DNA of 64,000 nt from Dethiobacter sp. (GTDB taxonomy: Bacteria; Bacillota; Dethiobacteria; DTU022; UBA8154), in contig DYEO01000008.1 in assembly GCA_020725665.1 (NCBI GenBank), positions 91,221 to 155,220 on the forward strand, read 5' to 3'. A program made the position numbers and the translations under genes. The notes under the pieces were generated by a model. The model ran no database searches. It was given only the letters and a program-made list of their open reading frames with translations, and had not been told where the DNA came from. This document shows positions 1-10,061 of the stretch, piece by piece (position 1 is the stretch's first letter; every line of letters starts with the position of its first letter).

Positions 1-957
1 CTGTCGCAGGGCCACACCATCCAGCCAGCCGATGCGCCGCGGCCGGCCCGTTGTCGTCCCGAACTCCCGACCCCGTTCGCGGATCAGTTCCGCCGTCGGC
101 CCCTCAATTTCCGTGGGGAAGGGCCCGGCACCGACCCGGGTGGAGTATGCCTTTCCCACTCCCAGGATAGTTCCCACTTTTCCCGGAGGTATTCCCGCCC
201 CACTGCAGATATTGCCGGCAAGGGTGCCTGAAGAAGTGACATAAGGATAGGTTCCGTAGTCAATATCCAACATTGCACCCTGCGCTCCTTCAAAAATCAC
301 CTTCGCCCCTTTTGCCAGTTGATTGGCAAGCAAAAGGGCGGTATCGGTAATATAGGGAAGCAAACGACAGGCTACAGGTATGTATTCTTCCTCGATCTCC
401 TGCATGGTTATACCTTCGTCTCCGTAATATCTCTGAAAAAGTTCATTTTTTTCCTTTAAAACTTCGGCTATTCTTTTTATTAGCCGCCCCAGATCCCTAA
501 GTTCTCCGGCCCGTATACCCCGTCGTGCTATCTTATCCTGGTAAGCCGGACCGATGCCGCGCAGGGTGGTGCCGATTTTTTGATCACCCCGTTTCTCCTC
601 CTCCAGGCTGTCCTGCCTGCGGTGATAGGGCAGGATCAGGTGGGCCCGATCGCTGATAAAGAGGTTTTCTGCTGTAATTCCCCGCTTTTCCAGGTTAGCC
701 AATTCGCTCAGCAGTATGGGTGCGTCCAGCACCATCCCGTTACCGATAATACAAGTTTTCCCCTGGTAGAGAATACCGCAGGGCAAGTGGTGTAATTTAA
801 AGGTTTCGTTCTCAATCGTTACTGTGTGCCCCGCATTGGGTCCTCCCTGGTAACGCACCACCACATCGGCCTGTGCAGCCAGAAAATCCGTGATCTTGCC
901 CTTCCCCTCGTCCCCCCACTGGCAACCTACTACCGAAAGTGCCGTATAATCCAACAA
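1..957 (-). CDS. purA: Adenylosuccinate synthetase, 3' end truncated by window edge
   Basis: Reverse-strand translation from TTG: LLDYTALSVVGCQWGDEGKGKITDFLAAQADVVVRYQGGPNAGHTV...; PurA signature QWGDEGKGK; SD GGAGGGAGT upstream. The ORF track missed it (non-ATG start, open at edge). Confidence 0.95.
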   Translation of the reverse strand, partial: MLDYTALSVVGCQWGDEGKGKITDFLAAQADVVVRYQGGPNAGHTVTIENETFKLHHLPCGILYQGKTCIIGNGMVLDAPILLSELANLEKRGITAENLFISDRAHLILPYHRRQDSLEEEKRGDQKIGTTLRGIGPAYQDKIARRGIRAGELRDLGRLIKRIAEVLKEKNELFQRYYGDEGITMQEIEEEYIPVACRLLPYITDTALLLANQLAKGAKVIFEGAQGAMLDIDYGTYPYVTSSGTLAGNICSGAGIPPGKVGTILGVGKAYSTRVGAGPFPTEIEGPTAELIRERGREFGTTTGRPRRIGWLDGVALRQ

Positions 958-1116
958 CAGGTATCACTCCCTCCACTAATAGCAATGAGCAAAAAAACCT
1001 TGCTGTATACATTAATTTAATTCGTAGACTCTCATACACTAACTGTTACTATTCAGGCATTCAGAAATTCAGAATACCCCGGGAATAAGAACCTTACGTA
1101 ATTTTTAAAAAGCGTC

Positions 1117-1163
1117 GCCGGTTCCCTCATTCTTACTCCTGACTCCTGGTTCCTGACTCCTGA
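1117..1163. repeat. Dispersed repeat (GACTCCTG micro-tandem), short copy
   Basis: GCCGGTTCCCTCATTCTTACTCCTGACTCCTGGTTCCTGACTCCTGAG. Confidence 0.8.
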
Positions 1164-1164
1164 G

Positions 1165-2544
1165 TTATTTTAAGCGGCGGGAGATCTCTTCTGCGGCAAG
1201 CATGCCGGAAGCAGAAGCCTGTACCAGGCCGCGCGTTACCCCCGCACCGTCACCCACCGCAAAAAGATTGGCGATTTCCGTTTCCAGGCAGGAGGTTAAT
1301 CGCAGACGGTAAGAGTAAAACTTAACCTCCACACCATAAAGGAGGGTGTGCGGCGCATATATGCCGGGGGCAAGCTTGTCCAGGGCGACAAGCATCTCCA
1401 AGAGGGAACAGAGATAGCGGTAGGGTAAAACAAGGCTTAAATCCCCCGGTGTGGCCTCCTGCAGGGTGGGACGCAGTTCTCCTTTACGGATCCGCTCCAC
1501 CGTGGAACGTCTGCCTGCCAGCAGGTCACCCAGGCGTTGCAACAGCACGCCGCCGCCCAGCATATTTGCCAGGCTGGCAATATAGCGACCGTAGCGCACC
1601 GGTTCCTGAAAAGGTTCGGTGAAATTTTTGCTCACGAGCAAGGCAAAGTTGGTATTCCTGCTCTGTCTCTCCTTTTCCCGGTAACTGTGCCCGTTAACAG
1701 TAACCACACCTTCACAGTTTTCCAGCACTACTTCGCCATGGGGATTCATGCAGAAAGTACGTACCCGGTCTTTAAAAGTGGGGGCCTGGTAAATCAATTT
1801 TGATTCATAAACACTGGCTGTTATCTTTTCCAACACCACCGCCGGCACTTCCACCCTGATACCTATATCCACAGGGTTATTACTGATCGTCAGGTTGAGG
1901 CGACGTGCCTCTTGCAGCAGCCAGAGGGCCCCCTCGCGACCGGGGCCGCAGATTACGTAAGGGGCCGTGAAAACTTCTCCGCTTTCGAGCTGCACTCCCC
2001 TGACCTGATTCCCCTCCACCATGATCTGCAGCACAGGACTGCGAAAACGACAGACTACCTTTCCTTCCAAAAAACGTTCAATGGCGGAAAGGATGCGTAC
2101 ACAGTTTTCCGTCCCCAGGTGCCGGATCGCCGCCGGCACCATCTCCAGGCCTGCCGCCATGGCTTTTTTCTGCAGTTCATTTACCGCTGCATTGTCGGTG
2201 CCAAAAATCTGGTGAGGCGCCCCGTAGGAACAGTAAATGTTATCGACGCGGGAGATTAACTCCTCCGTCTTTTCCACACCCACGTAATCAGGCAGTGAAC
2301 CCCCGAAGCGATGGGAAAGAGTAAGCTTCCCATCACTGAAAGCTCCCGCACCACCCCAGCCGTTCATTACGGCGCAGGGCCGGCAGTGCAGGCAACGCCC
2401 GCCACGCCCCGGGCAGCTTCTCCCTTCCAGTGGATGTCCCTTCTCCACAAGGAGCAGGCGCCGTCCCGCCCCGGCCAAAGCCAGTGCCGCAAAAATACCT
2501 GCAGGCCCTGCTCCCACAATAATCACGTCGTATTCCTTTAGCAA
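1165..2544 (-). CDS. FAD-dependent dehydrogenase (COG2509-like NAD(P)/FAD oxidoreductase)
   Basis: N-terminal Rossmann motif DVIIVGAGPAGIFAALALAGAG, C-terminal FAVGDGAGVTRGLVQASASGMLAAEEI, Cys cluster CPGRGGRCLHCRPCAVMNGWGGAGAFSDGKL. Confidence 0.85.
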   Translation of the reverse strand: MLKEYDVIIVGAGPAGIFAALALAGAGRRLLLVEKGHPLEGRSCPGRGGRCLHCRPCAVMNGWGGAGAFSDGKLTLSHRFGGSLPDYVGVEKTEELISRVDNIYCSYGAPHQIFGTDNAAVNELQKKAMAAGLEMVPAAIRHLGTENCVRILSAIERFLEGKVVCRFRSPVLQIMVEGNQVRGVQLESGEVFTAPYVICGPGREGALWLLQEARRLNLTISNNPVDIGIRVEVPAVVLEKITASVYESKLIYQAPTFKDRVRTFCMNPHGEVVLENCEGVVTVNGHSYREKERQSRNTNFALLVSKNFTEPFQEPVRYGRYIASLANMLGGGVLLQRLGDLLAGRRSTVERIRKGELRPTLQEATPGDLSLVLPYRYLCSLLEMLVALDKLAPGIYAPHTLLYGVEVKFYSYRLRLTSCLETEIANLFAVGDGAGVTRGLVQASASGMLAAEEISRRLK

Positions 2545-2572
2545 AAAGATTCACCCTTTTTTGTCCCTGCGA

Positions 2573-3919
2573 TCAGACCGCCGCCTCATGATACCTGTCC
2601 ACATTGACAAACTTGTTGAAGTTGTCACGGAAGTACAACTCTATTTTCCCTGTGGGCCCGTTACGCTGCTTGGCCAGGATAATCTCTGTAAGATTCTTCT
2701 TCTCCGTGTCCTTTTGGTAATAATCCTCTCTGTAAATAAAAATTACCAAGTCGGCATTGGCTTCAATACCGCCCGATTCCAGCAGGTCACTTAAAATAGG
2801 ACGCTTGTCTGTACGCTGTTCCACAGCACGGCTAAGCTGGGAAAGAGCGATTACCGGACAATTCAATTCCTTGGCCAGTGCTTTCAGAGAGCGGGAAATA
2901 TAGGATATCTCCTGCTGCCTGTTTTCCGATTTTTCATGGCTGCGCATCAACTGCAGGTAGTCGATAAAAACAGCAGCCAAACCCTTCTCCATTTTAAGGC
3001 GCCGCGCCCGTGCTCTAATCTCCATTACAGAGATTGCTCCTGAATCGTCTATGTAGAAAGGCGCCTCCGAGAGGGGTCCCACCGCTTCCGTAATGCGCGA
3101 CCAGTGTTCCGATGATAAGAAACCTTGACGTAAGCGGTGGGCATCAATCTCCGCAAAGGAACAGAGTAAGCGTTGGGCCAGTTGATCCTGGGACATTTCC
3201 AGGCTGAAAAAAGCCACCGGCGCCCCCCCTTCAACAGCTATATGGCTGGCCATATTCAGGGCCAGGGTCGTCTTCCCCATCCCCGGACGGGCTGCAATGA
3301 TCACCAGGTCGGAGGGTTGAAGCCCGGATGTGAGATTATCCAGGTCAAGGAACCCTGTGGAGATCCCCGTGACACCGCTTTTGCGCTCATAAAGCTTTTC
3401 CAGTTTCTCAAATGTTTGCTCCAGGGCCTGCTGCAGATGGACAAAGCCCTTGCTGTCACGGCTGCGTGCCACCTCGAAGATTGACTGTTCCATTGCATCG
3501 AGAAATTCTTCCACGTTTTCCACATAACCGTAACTTTTACTCACAATCTCCGTAGCCGTGCGGATAAGGCGGCGCAGCAGGGATTTTTCCTTGACGATAC
3601 CGGCATAATAGGCTGCATGGGCCGACGTGGGAGTCATACTGGCCAGTGAGGCCAGGTAGGCGGCGCCTCCCACTTTGGCGAGAAGGTTTTTGTTCTCCAG
3701 AACAGCGCAGACGGTAACCAGGTCTATGGGTTCACCCTTGTTGGAAAGGCCTATTATTTCCTGGTAAATATACTGGTGCGCCTCGCGATAAAAATCGTCC
3801 GGCAGGAGAATTTCTGCTGTCTCCAACAACGCTTCCCGGTCAATAAGGATGGAGCCGAGTACCGATTGTTCCGCTTCAACGTTTTGGGGAGGCAGGCGCT
3901 GTATTGTCTCACTCATCAA
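2573..3919 (-). CDS. dnaB: Replicative DNA helicase DnaB
   Basis: RLPPQNVEAEQSVLGSILID..., Walker A ARPGMGKTTLALN, FIDYLQLM. Confidence 0.97.
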   Translation of the reverse strand: MMSETIQRLPPQNVEAEQSVLGSILIDREALLETAEILLPDDFYREAHQYIYQEIIGLSNKGEPIDLVTVCAVLENKNLLAKVGGAAYLASLASMTPTSAHAAYYAGIVKEKSLLRRLIRTATEIVSKSYGYVENVEEFLDAMEQSIFEVARSRDSKGFVHLQQALEQTFEKLEKLYERKSGVTGISTGFLDLDNLTSGLQPSDLVIIAARPGMGKTTLALNMASHIAVEGGAPVAFFSLEMSQDQLAQRLLCSFAEIDAHRLRQGFLSSEHWSRITEAVGPLSEAPFYIDDSGAISVMEIRARARRLKMEKGLAAVFIDYLQLMRSHEKSENRQQEISYISRSLKALAKELNCPVIALSQLSRAVEQRTDKRPILSDLLESGGIEANADLVIFIYREDYYQKDTEKKNLTEIILAKQRNGPTGKIELYFRDNFNKFVNVDRYHEAAV

Positions 3920-5834
3920 TTTTTCCTCCCGCCAGGACTTCTCGTAAAAGTTCGTCCACGTTATTCACATAAAAAATCTGCAAATCCGGAATTCCGGAGG
4001 GAATTTCCCCCCTGTTGCCGCCAGGCAGGATGATATTTCTAATTCCTGCCAATTTGGCCCCGTAGAGTTTCTCCGCCAACCCTCCCACCGGCTTGATTCT
4101 GCCCTGTAGGGAAAGTTCCCCGCTTACTGCTATATCCTGGCGCAGGGGCACCTTTCTGACAGCGCTGTAAAGGGCCAGGAACAAGGCTGCCCCGGCTGAC
4201 GGACCATCCACGTTGCCCCCTCCCACCACGTTGAAATGAAGATCATATTCGCCCGTATCCAGGCCGGTTACTTTTTGCAACACCGAAGTGGCGTTAAAAA
4301 CAGAATCCCGGGCCATCTTTCCCGCCGCTTCGTTAAAACGTACTTTCCCCCTGCCGGGCTGGGAGGCGGGAAAAGCCAGGGCCTCTATCTCTAAAACAGA
4401 TCCCCGGTAGGCAGATGCAGCAAGACCGAATATCTTTCCTACCTGGACTGTGCTCAACTCACTGGGATGTTTAAGCGGTACCAGGCGGTTGCTGTTAATC
4501 ACTTCCTTAACAATCTCCTCATCTATAACCACGGGTGCTTTTTCCCTTTTCTCCTCGGCGTTGAAAAGGGCCAGACCGTATGCATCGGCCAACAGGTTCA
4601 CAGCCTGGCGGCCTTCACTTGTATAACGGCAAATCAGTGCCCCAGCCCCCTCCGTCAGTGTTACTTCGAGCTTGCGGGCCGCATTTTCCACGATTAACTT
4701 AATATCCATGGGAGAGAGGGGGTCGAAATAGACGGCGCTGCAGCGGGAGCGCAGCGCAGGCGAGATTTCCTGTGGAACCCGCGTGGTCGCGCCAATAAGC
4801 ACAAAATCCGCAGGTGCTCCTTCGGAAAAAAGTTTCTTTATATATTTGGGTACCTGTGGATCGGAGGGGTCGTAATAGGCTGATTCAAACTTTACCCATT
4901 TATCCTCCATTACTTTAAGCAGTTTACTTTGCAGTTGCAGATCCATTTCACCAATCTCGTCAATAAAGAGTACTCCCGCATGGGCCTCTGTAACCAGCCC
5001 CAGCTTCGGTTCGGGGACACCCCCCTCGCTCAGTTCCCGTCTGGCCCCCTGGTAGATAGGGTCATGTACAGAGCCGATCAGAGGGTTGGTAACTTCCCGT
5101 GGATCCCAGCGCAGGGTGGTAGCATCTACCTCAATAAAGGGAGCGTTCCGGGAGAAAGGAGACCGGGTAAATCTTTTCGCCGCTTCCAGGGCCAGCCGGG
5201 CCGCCGCTGTTTTACCCACACCGGGAGGGCCGTAGATAATGATATGCTGGGGAAAAGGAGAGGCCAGGCGGGACATAAGCGCCCGTATACCCTGGGCCTG
5301 TCCCACAATTTCCTCCAAAGATGCAGGTCTTAAAAATTCCATGGCGGAACGGGTAAGTCCCTGGGCTTGCATCTTCTCCAACCAGGCATATTTTTTCAAA
5401 GTCTGGGGGTTCTCCGGCCCTGCTTCCTCCTTGAGGAGTTGTCTTTTTACTTCCCTGATGTATTCGTCGTGCCGTTCCTGCAGCTTGCTGTTTATTTTCT
5501 GCTCGATGGACTCCTCCACGGAACGGCGGGCAAATAACTCCGCCGTCTTCTCCTCCAATTGTTCCAGGATCGCCGGGATGTCCCTTTCGTCAGGGATCGG
5601 CGGCAGCGTTGGATCCTCTAAAATAATGCGCTGCAGGCCCAGTACCTTTTTATCCAGTTGCCGGGAACGGATAAGGGTCAAAGCATCGAGTTTAATTGCT
5701 TTTAAAATGAGGCGGTCTGCACCGTAGAAATCCACCAGCAGCTTGTAAAAAACACCGGCCTGCCGTTCCAAATCTTTTTTCCCCGGCCCGCCGGAGGCAC
5801 AATTCTCTTTTTTAAAATTATTATGCATCGCCAT
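3909..5834 (-). CDS. ATP-dependent Lon-family protease (LonB/LonC-like, sporulation-associated type)
   Basis: AAA+ Walker A IIYGPPGVGKTAAARLAL, Walker B GVLFIDEIGEMD, Lon protease domain GGGNVDGPSAGAALFLALYSA with catalytic Ser; located between rplI and dnaB. Confidence 0.88.
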   Translation of the reverse strand: MAMHNNFKKENCASGGPGKKDLERQAGVFYKLLVDFYGADRLILKAIKLDALTLIRSRQLDKKVLGLQRIILEDPTLPPIPDERDIPAILEQLEEKTAELFARRSVEESIEQKINSKLQERHDEYIREVKRQLLKEEAGPENPQTLKKYAWLEKMQAQGLTRSAMEFLRPASLEEIVGQAQGIRALMSRLASPFPQHIIIYGPPGVGKTAAARLALEAAKRFTRSPFSRNAPFIEVDATTLRWDPREVTNPLIGSVHDPIYQGARRELSEGGVPEPKLGLVTEAHAGVLFIDEIGEMDLQLQSKLLKVMEDKWVKFESAYYDPSDPQVPKYIKKLFSEGAPADFVLIGATTRVPQEISPALRSRCSAVYFDPLSPMDIKLIVENAARKLEVTLTEGAGALICRYTSEGRQAVNLLADAYGLALFNAEEKREKAPVVIDEEIVKEVINSNRLVPLKHPSELSTVQVGKIFGLAASAYRGSVLEIEALAFPASQPGRGKVRFNEAAGKMARDSVFNATSVLQKVTGLDTGEYDLHFNVVGGGNVDGPSAGAALFLALYSAVRKVPLRQDIAVSGELSLQGRIKPVGGLAEKLYGAKLAGIRNIILPGGNRGEIPSGIPDLQIFYVNNVDELLREVLAGGKIDE

Positions 5835-5843
5835 CCGTTAAAA

Positions 5844-5867
5844 AAGGTAGTCCCCGGGGACTACCTT
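5844..5867 (-). terminator. Rho-independent terminator after rplI
   Basis: Perfect 24-bp palindrome AAGGTAGTCCCCGGGGACTACCTT followed on the minus strand by TTTT. Confidence 0.75.
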
Positions 5868-5889
5868 CAACCCATCCCCTTTCCGCATA

Positions 5890-6348
5890 CTACTCCTTTT
5901 TCTCCACAATAACAGCAATAGGGACGCTGACCCGGGGGTGAAGTTTAATCTCCACCACATGGCGGCCCAGTTTTTTAACCGGCTCCAGCAGTTCAATTTT
6001 TTTACGATCAACCTTTATTCCCTCTCCCTGCAACGTCCTGGCGATATCCGCCGTCGTAACAGATCCGAAGAGGCGGCCGCCTTCCCCGGCTATAACTTTT
6101 ATGGTAATACTTTTTCCTTCCAGGTTGCGAGCCAGGGCTGCCGCGTCTTCCCGCTCCTTCTCAGCCCTTCGGGACCTGTTGGCCTCACGCATCTCCAGTT
6201 CATGAACCCGCCCCGCAGAAGCCTCAACGGCAAAACCGCGGGGAAAAAGAAAATTGCGGGCATAACCGTCGGACACTTCTTTAATTTCGCCCTTTTTCCC
6301 GAGTTTGGGGATATCTTTTTGCAGGATCACTTTCATCGCAAAAACCAC
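5890..6348 (-). CDS. rplI: 50S ribosomal protein L9
   Basis: [36 protein letters not shown]; start probably the internal ATG (MKVIL). Confidence 0.97.
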   Translation of the reverse strand: MVFAMKVILQKDIPKLGKKGEIKEVSDGYARNFLFPRGFAVEASAGRVHELEMREANRSRRAEKEREDAAALARNLEGKSITIKVIAGEGGRLFGSVTTADIARTLQGEGIKVDRKKIELLEPVKKLGRHVVEIKLHPRVSVPIAVIVEKKE

Positions 6349-6422
6349 TCCTTGCCGCTAAATGAATCCCCTGTGCAAATAATTTCGACATTAATATTAT
6401 TTTTCCTGCCCCCCATTCGGGC

Positions 6423-6462
6423 AAAAAAAAAGCGGTAACTCCTGGTGAGCTACCGCGCTTTT
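6423..6462 (-). terminator. Rho-independent terminator after rpsR
   Basis: GCGGTAGCTCACCAGGAGTTACCGC followed by T9 on the minus strand. Confidence 0.75.
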
Positions 6463-6690
6463 TTACTCCGCTGTATAGGGCAGCAAAGCCATCTGCCTGG
6501 CCCTTTTAATTGCCGTGGTAAGCTGCCTTTGGTGTTTGGCACAGTTACCGGAAATGCGGCGCGGCAATATTTTACCACGCTCCGTAATGAAGCGACGCAA
6601 TTTGTCACCCTGCTTGTAATCTATATACTCCACTTTATCTACACAGAAATTGCAAACTTTCTTTTTTCCCTTTCTTTTTTCCTTACGCAT
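6463..6690 (-). CDS. rpsR: 30S ribosomal protein S18
   Basis: [63 protein letters not shown]. Confidence 0.97.
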   Translation of the reverse strand: MRKEKRKGKKKVCNFCVDKVEYIDYKQGDKLRRFITERGKILPRRISGNCAKHQRQLTTAIKRARQMALLPYTAE

Positions 6691-6730
6691 AGTAGCTCCC
6701 CTGTCTTAAGTTAATCCTGCCAGACTGTTT

Positions 6731-7135
6731 TCAAAAGGGCACATCCTCGTCCCCGATATCCAGCTCGTCAATGGCTGTGTTATCATAACCGCTCCTGCTT
6801 TCCGCCGCCCCGCGGCGGCTCTCCAGGAAAACAACATTCCGTGCCACCACTTCTACTGCCGTGCGCTTAATTCCCTCCCGATCTTCGTAGGAACGGATCT
6901 GCAAACGCCCTTCCACGGCGACTAAACTTCCCTTGCCCAGATAACTGGCAGAGTTCTCGGCCTGTTTTTCCCAGACAACGATGCGAATAAAGTCTGCTTC
7001 CTTTTCACCCTTCTTGTTATTGAAGGGTCGATTGACAGCAATTGTAAAATTAGCTACGGCAATTCCTTCCGCGGGAGTGTATCGCAACTCCGGGTCCCTC
7101 ACCAACCGGCCGATTAAAACAACCTTATTCAACAA
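6731..7135 (-). CDS. ssb: Single-stranded DNA-binding protein
   Basis: LNKVVLIGRLVRDPELRYTPAEGIAVANFTIAVNRPF... with acidic tail IDELDIGDEDVPF. TTG start (7135 or 7132) preferred over the 7216 ORF start; SD GGAAGGGTGG upstream. Confidence 0.93.
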   Translation of the reverse strand: MLNKVVLIGRLVRDPELRYTPAEGIAVANFTIAVNRPFNNKKGEKEADFIRIVVWEKQAENSASYLGKGSLVAVEGRLQIRSYEDREGIKRTAVEVVARNVVFLESRRGAAESRSGYDNTAIDELDIGDEDVPF

Positions 7136-7216
7136 CAGACAGCACCACCCTTCCGCGGATTTGCGTAAATGCCGGCTATTCCTGGTTTCTACAGCCGGCT
7201 GTTCCCTTAGCATCAA

Positions 7217-7576
7217 TTACTCTTCAACTGCTGCCGTATCTGCAATGCTGTTTTTTGCTTCTTTCTTCTCCACAATTTCTTTCTTTTTATCTGCATCCAA
7301 TCTAATCACAATATAGCGCAGGTAACCCTCGGTCACCTTGAAGAAGTGTTCCAGGGCGGGAACAATTACCGGTTCGGCCTGGACATTAAGAAGTACATAG
7401 TAGCCTTCTTTATAGTCATCGATCTCGTAGGCAAGTTTGCGTTTGCCTGTCTTTTTCAGCAAACCGATTTTGCCGCCCTCTTTCTCCATTACCTCGCTTA
7501 CCCTGGTAATGGCTTCCTCCAACTCTTCTCCCTCAATATCAGGCTTGATGATGTACATCACTTCGTAAAGATTCAT
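7217..7576 (-). CDS. rpsF: 30S ribosomal protein S6
   Basis: MNLYEVMYIIKPDIEGEELEEAITRVSEVMEKEGGKIGLLKKTGKRKLAYEIDDYKEGYYVLLNVQAEP; start moved to the internal ATG. Confidence 0.95.
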   Translation of the reverse strand: MNLYEVMYIIKPDIEGEELEEAITRVSEVMEKEGGKIGLLKKTGKRKLAYEIDDYKEGYYVLLNVQAEPVIVPALEHFFKVTEGYLRYIVIRLDADKKKEIVEKKEAKNSIADTAAVEE

Positions 7577-7674
7577 TATTATATTCACCTCCCTTCGGAC
7601 TAAACGGCCCCCACGGGTGGAGCAGGGATAATTCAGGATATATGATAACATACGGGGCCGGTCAGATCAAGTAG

Positions 7675-7696
7675 GGAACGATGCCCTCGTCGTTCC
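7675..7696. repeat. Palindrome GGAACGATGCCCTCGTCGTTCC
   Basis: Inverted copy of 47344-47365. Confidence 0.8.
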
Positions 7697-7758
7697 GTCT
7701 GCGAACGCATAATACGCAATGAAATAAACCCCAAGCACGAACAAGTGCGCCTTGCCGT

Positions 7759-7830
7759 ACCGGCAAGTCTTCAAATGTTTTATCCGGTTCTCACATTCTG
7801 ACTCCTGGCTCCTGGCTTCTGTCCTTATGA
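7759..7830. repeat. Dispersed repeat (GACTCCTG micro-tandem with conserved left flank), copy at end of AI-2E permease gene
   Basis: ACCGGCAAGTCTTCAAATGTTTTATCCGGTTCTCACATTCTGACTCCTGGCTCCTGGCTTCTG. Confidence 0.85.
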
Positions 7831-8870
7831 GACTTTTCATTTTGGCCCCGTTCATCCCGAAAGTACTCAAGCAGGCTCCGGGCAATGCCGGCCAGCGGCG
7901 TGGAAAGAATTATTCCCAAAAAACCGGCCAGCTGCTGACCGATGAGCAGGCAGACGATAACCGTTATAGGCTTGAGCCTGACCGCCCGTCCCAGCAGCAG
8001 GGGTGAGAGGACAATTGCATCAATGCCCTGCACGAAAAAGTAAATAGCGATAATGATAATCGGGGAAGGGGTATGGGGGGAGAAACTGAGCAACAGGGCC
8101 GGAATAGCGGCAATATAGGGCCCGATATAAAGGATAATATTGAGCACCCCCGCCAAAACACCCAGCAGTAGGGCATAAGGGACGCCAAAGATCATCAGGA
8201 TACTTCCCGTCATTACGCCGACAGAAGTACAGCGTATGATATTTCCCCGAATATAACCGCCGAAATTACGGTCCACAATACTCATGATCGCTTCAGCATG
8301 ATCCTGGTAAACAGCGGGTACCAGTTTGATTACGGCACTGCGCACACTCTGAAAATCGAAAAGGAGATAAAAAACAATGAAAAGCACAAAGAAAATGTCC
8401 ACTGCGCTGGATACCATGGATATGCTGATTAAGGCCACCTCGTCAACGAGGCGGGGAATATTGGAAGGAAAATTGATAATGAACTCCAGGTGTTCCCGTT
8501 CCAGGCCAAATGCCAGTAAATACTCCGTAAATTCTTCGACATAGAACTGGATCTGCCTGGCATAATAGGGAATATCCCTGATAATCTCCTGGATCTCGTT
8601 CTGTACTACAGGCACAACCAGGCTTACCAGTGTGGTCATGAGCAAGAGAAAGAGCAGGAAAGTCAAAATAACAGCCAGAGTATGGCCCAGGCGCAGCTTC
8701 ACTTTGCAAAACCCGACAATGGGGTAGAGAACGTAAACGATTAGCAGGCTAATAACCAGAAGCTTGAGCACCCAAATAAGCTGTGCCATAACCCAGGCAA
8801 GAAGAAAGAGCAAAGCAACAAAGGCAGTTACTTTACAGGCTCCGTTCTTTGTTAATTCCGACATCGCCAC
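7791..8870 (-). CDS. AI-2E family transporter / permease (UPF0118)
   Basis: Multi-pass hydrophobic protein with GVPYALLLGVLAGVLNIILYIGPYIAAIPALLLS and GIILSTPLAGIARSLLEYF. Confidence 0.85.
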   Translation of the reverse strand: MAMSELTKNGACKVTAFVALLFLLAWVMAQLIWVLKLLVISLLIVYVLYPIVGFCKVKLRLGHTLAVILTFLLFLLLMTTLVSLVVPVVQNEIQEIIRDIPYYARQIQFYVEEFTEYLLAFGLEREHLEFIINFPSNIPRLVDEVALISISMVSSAVDIFFVLFIVFYLLFDFQSVRSAVIKLVPAVYQDHAEAIMSIVDRNFGGYIRGNIIRCTSVGVMTGSILMIFGVPYALLLGVLAGVLNIILYIGPYIAAIPALLLSFSPHTPSPIIIIAIYFFVQGIDAIVLSPLLLGRAVRLKPITVIVCLLIGQQLAGFLGIILSTPLAGIARSLLEYFRDERGQNEKSHKDRSQEPGVRM

Positions 8871-8934
8871 ATTCCTTTCTAGCTTACCTCCCTTGGGCTC
8901 CCCATACCCCGGCGGCTGTTCTTTTGCTTACCCC

Positions 8935-9144
8935 TTAATTCTCCTCGCTGTCCTGTGCCAGGATCTCCCGGACCCTGCGCTCAAAGCGCTGCCGGGGTAA
9001 AAGGACGCTGCGACCGCACTTTAAACACTTTATGCGAAAGTCCATGCCCACGCGAATAATGCGCCACGTATCCCCGCCACAGGGATGACCTTTTTTCATC
9101 CTGACGATCTGTCCAACAGCGTACATCAGCTTAATCTCCCGCAA
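8935..9144 (-). CDS. DUF951 family protein
   Basis: VGQIVRMKKGHPCGGDTWRIIRVGMDFRIKCLKCGRSVLLPRQRFERRVREIL. Confidence 0.88.
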   Translation of the reverse strand: MREIKLMYAVGQIVRMKKGHPCGGDTWRIIRVGMDFRIKCLKCGRSVLLPRQRFERRVREILAQDSEEN

Positions 9145-9170
9145 CTGATCAGTCTAAGATCCGACTCATG

Positions 9171-9824
9171 TCAGCCTTTTGTTTTTTGAAGATGCGCGGA
9201 AATATCGGCAAACACTTCATCTATAGCCCGGGCACCGTCCACGGCATGATAGAGATTTTTACGCTGGTAAAACTCGATTAGGGGAAGCGTCTGTCTGCTG
9301 TAAACATCCAGCCGTTCTTTTACCGTCTCCACAGTGTCATCACTGCGCTGGTACAGTTCACCGCTGCAATGATCACAGATATTGCGCACCCGTGGGGGAT
9401 TAAATTTAATATGGTAAGTGGATGAACAGTTACGGCAAACCCGCCTCCCTGTAAGGCGGCTGAGAAGTTCATCTGCGGCCACGTCCACATTAATCACTGC
9501 ATCGTTCTTTAACTGCAAGTCTTTCAACACATGTTCCAGAGCCTCCGCCTGCTCTACAGTACGGGGAAAACCGTCAAGCAACACCCCGCCGGCACAGTCG
9601 GGCTTGGCCAGCCTTTCCCTGATCATACCAATGACTATCTCATCAGGGACAAGCGCGCCCCGATCCATGTATTCCTTCGCTTTTTTTCCCAGTGATGTTT
9701 CATCCTTCACAGCGCTGCGCAGGATATCGCCTGTGGAGATATGCAGCAGGTTAAACTCCCGCGTCACTCTCTCCGCCTGCGTCCCCTTACCGGCTCCTGG
9801 GGGGCCCATTAAAATAACCAGCAT
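9171..9824 (-). CDS. adk: Adenylate kinase (Zn-lid type)
   Basis: MGPPGAGKGTQAERVTREFNLLHISTGDILRSAV, DGFPRTVEQA, lid Cys4 CRNC...CDHC. Confidence 0.95.
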   Translation of the reverse strand: MLVILMGPPGAGKGTQAERVTREFNLLHISTGDILRSAVKDETSLGKKAKEYMDRGALVPDEIVIGMIRERLAKPDCAGGVLLDGFPRTVEQAEALEHVLKDLQLKNDAVINVDVAADELLSRLTGRRVCRNCSSTYHIKFNPPRVRNICDHCSGELYQRSDDTVETVKERLDVYSRQTLPLIEFYQRKNLYHAVDGARAIDEVFADISAHLQKTKG

Positions 9825-10061
9825 TTTAAGGTTACCTCCTTGAATAATCTCCTCATATTAAAACTTCTCTCAATCTCCCTCTACCCGGTATGTCATGCTC
9901 CCATGTGTGAGAGTGTAATCTGCAAGCACATATTTTTTTCCACAATGTGCAATACTTAAATTATATGTAAAAGAAAGTTCTGCGGGGTGCGTTTCCGCAT
10001 AGGGAACAAATTTTAACGTTCAGCATCAGCTTGCCAATAGCAAAAAGGGGATCCTGACAAT

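Noticed and set aside
580-1039. Short ORFs at 580-795, 812-1039 and 826-1020
   Set aside because: Overlap purA in other frames; no homology-like features.
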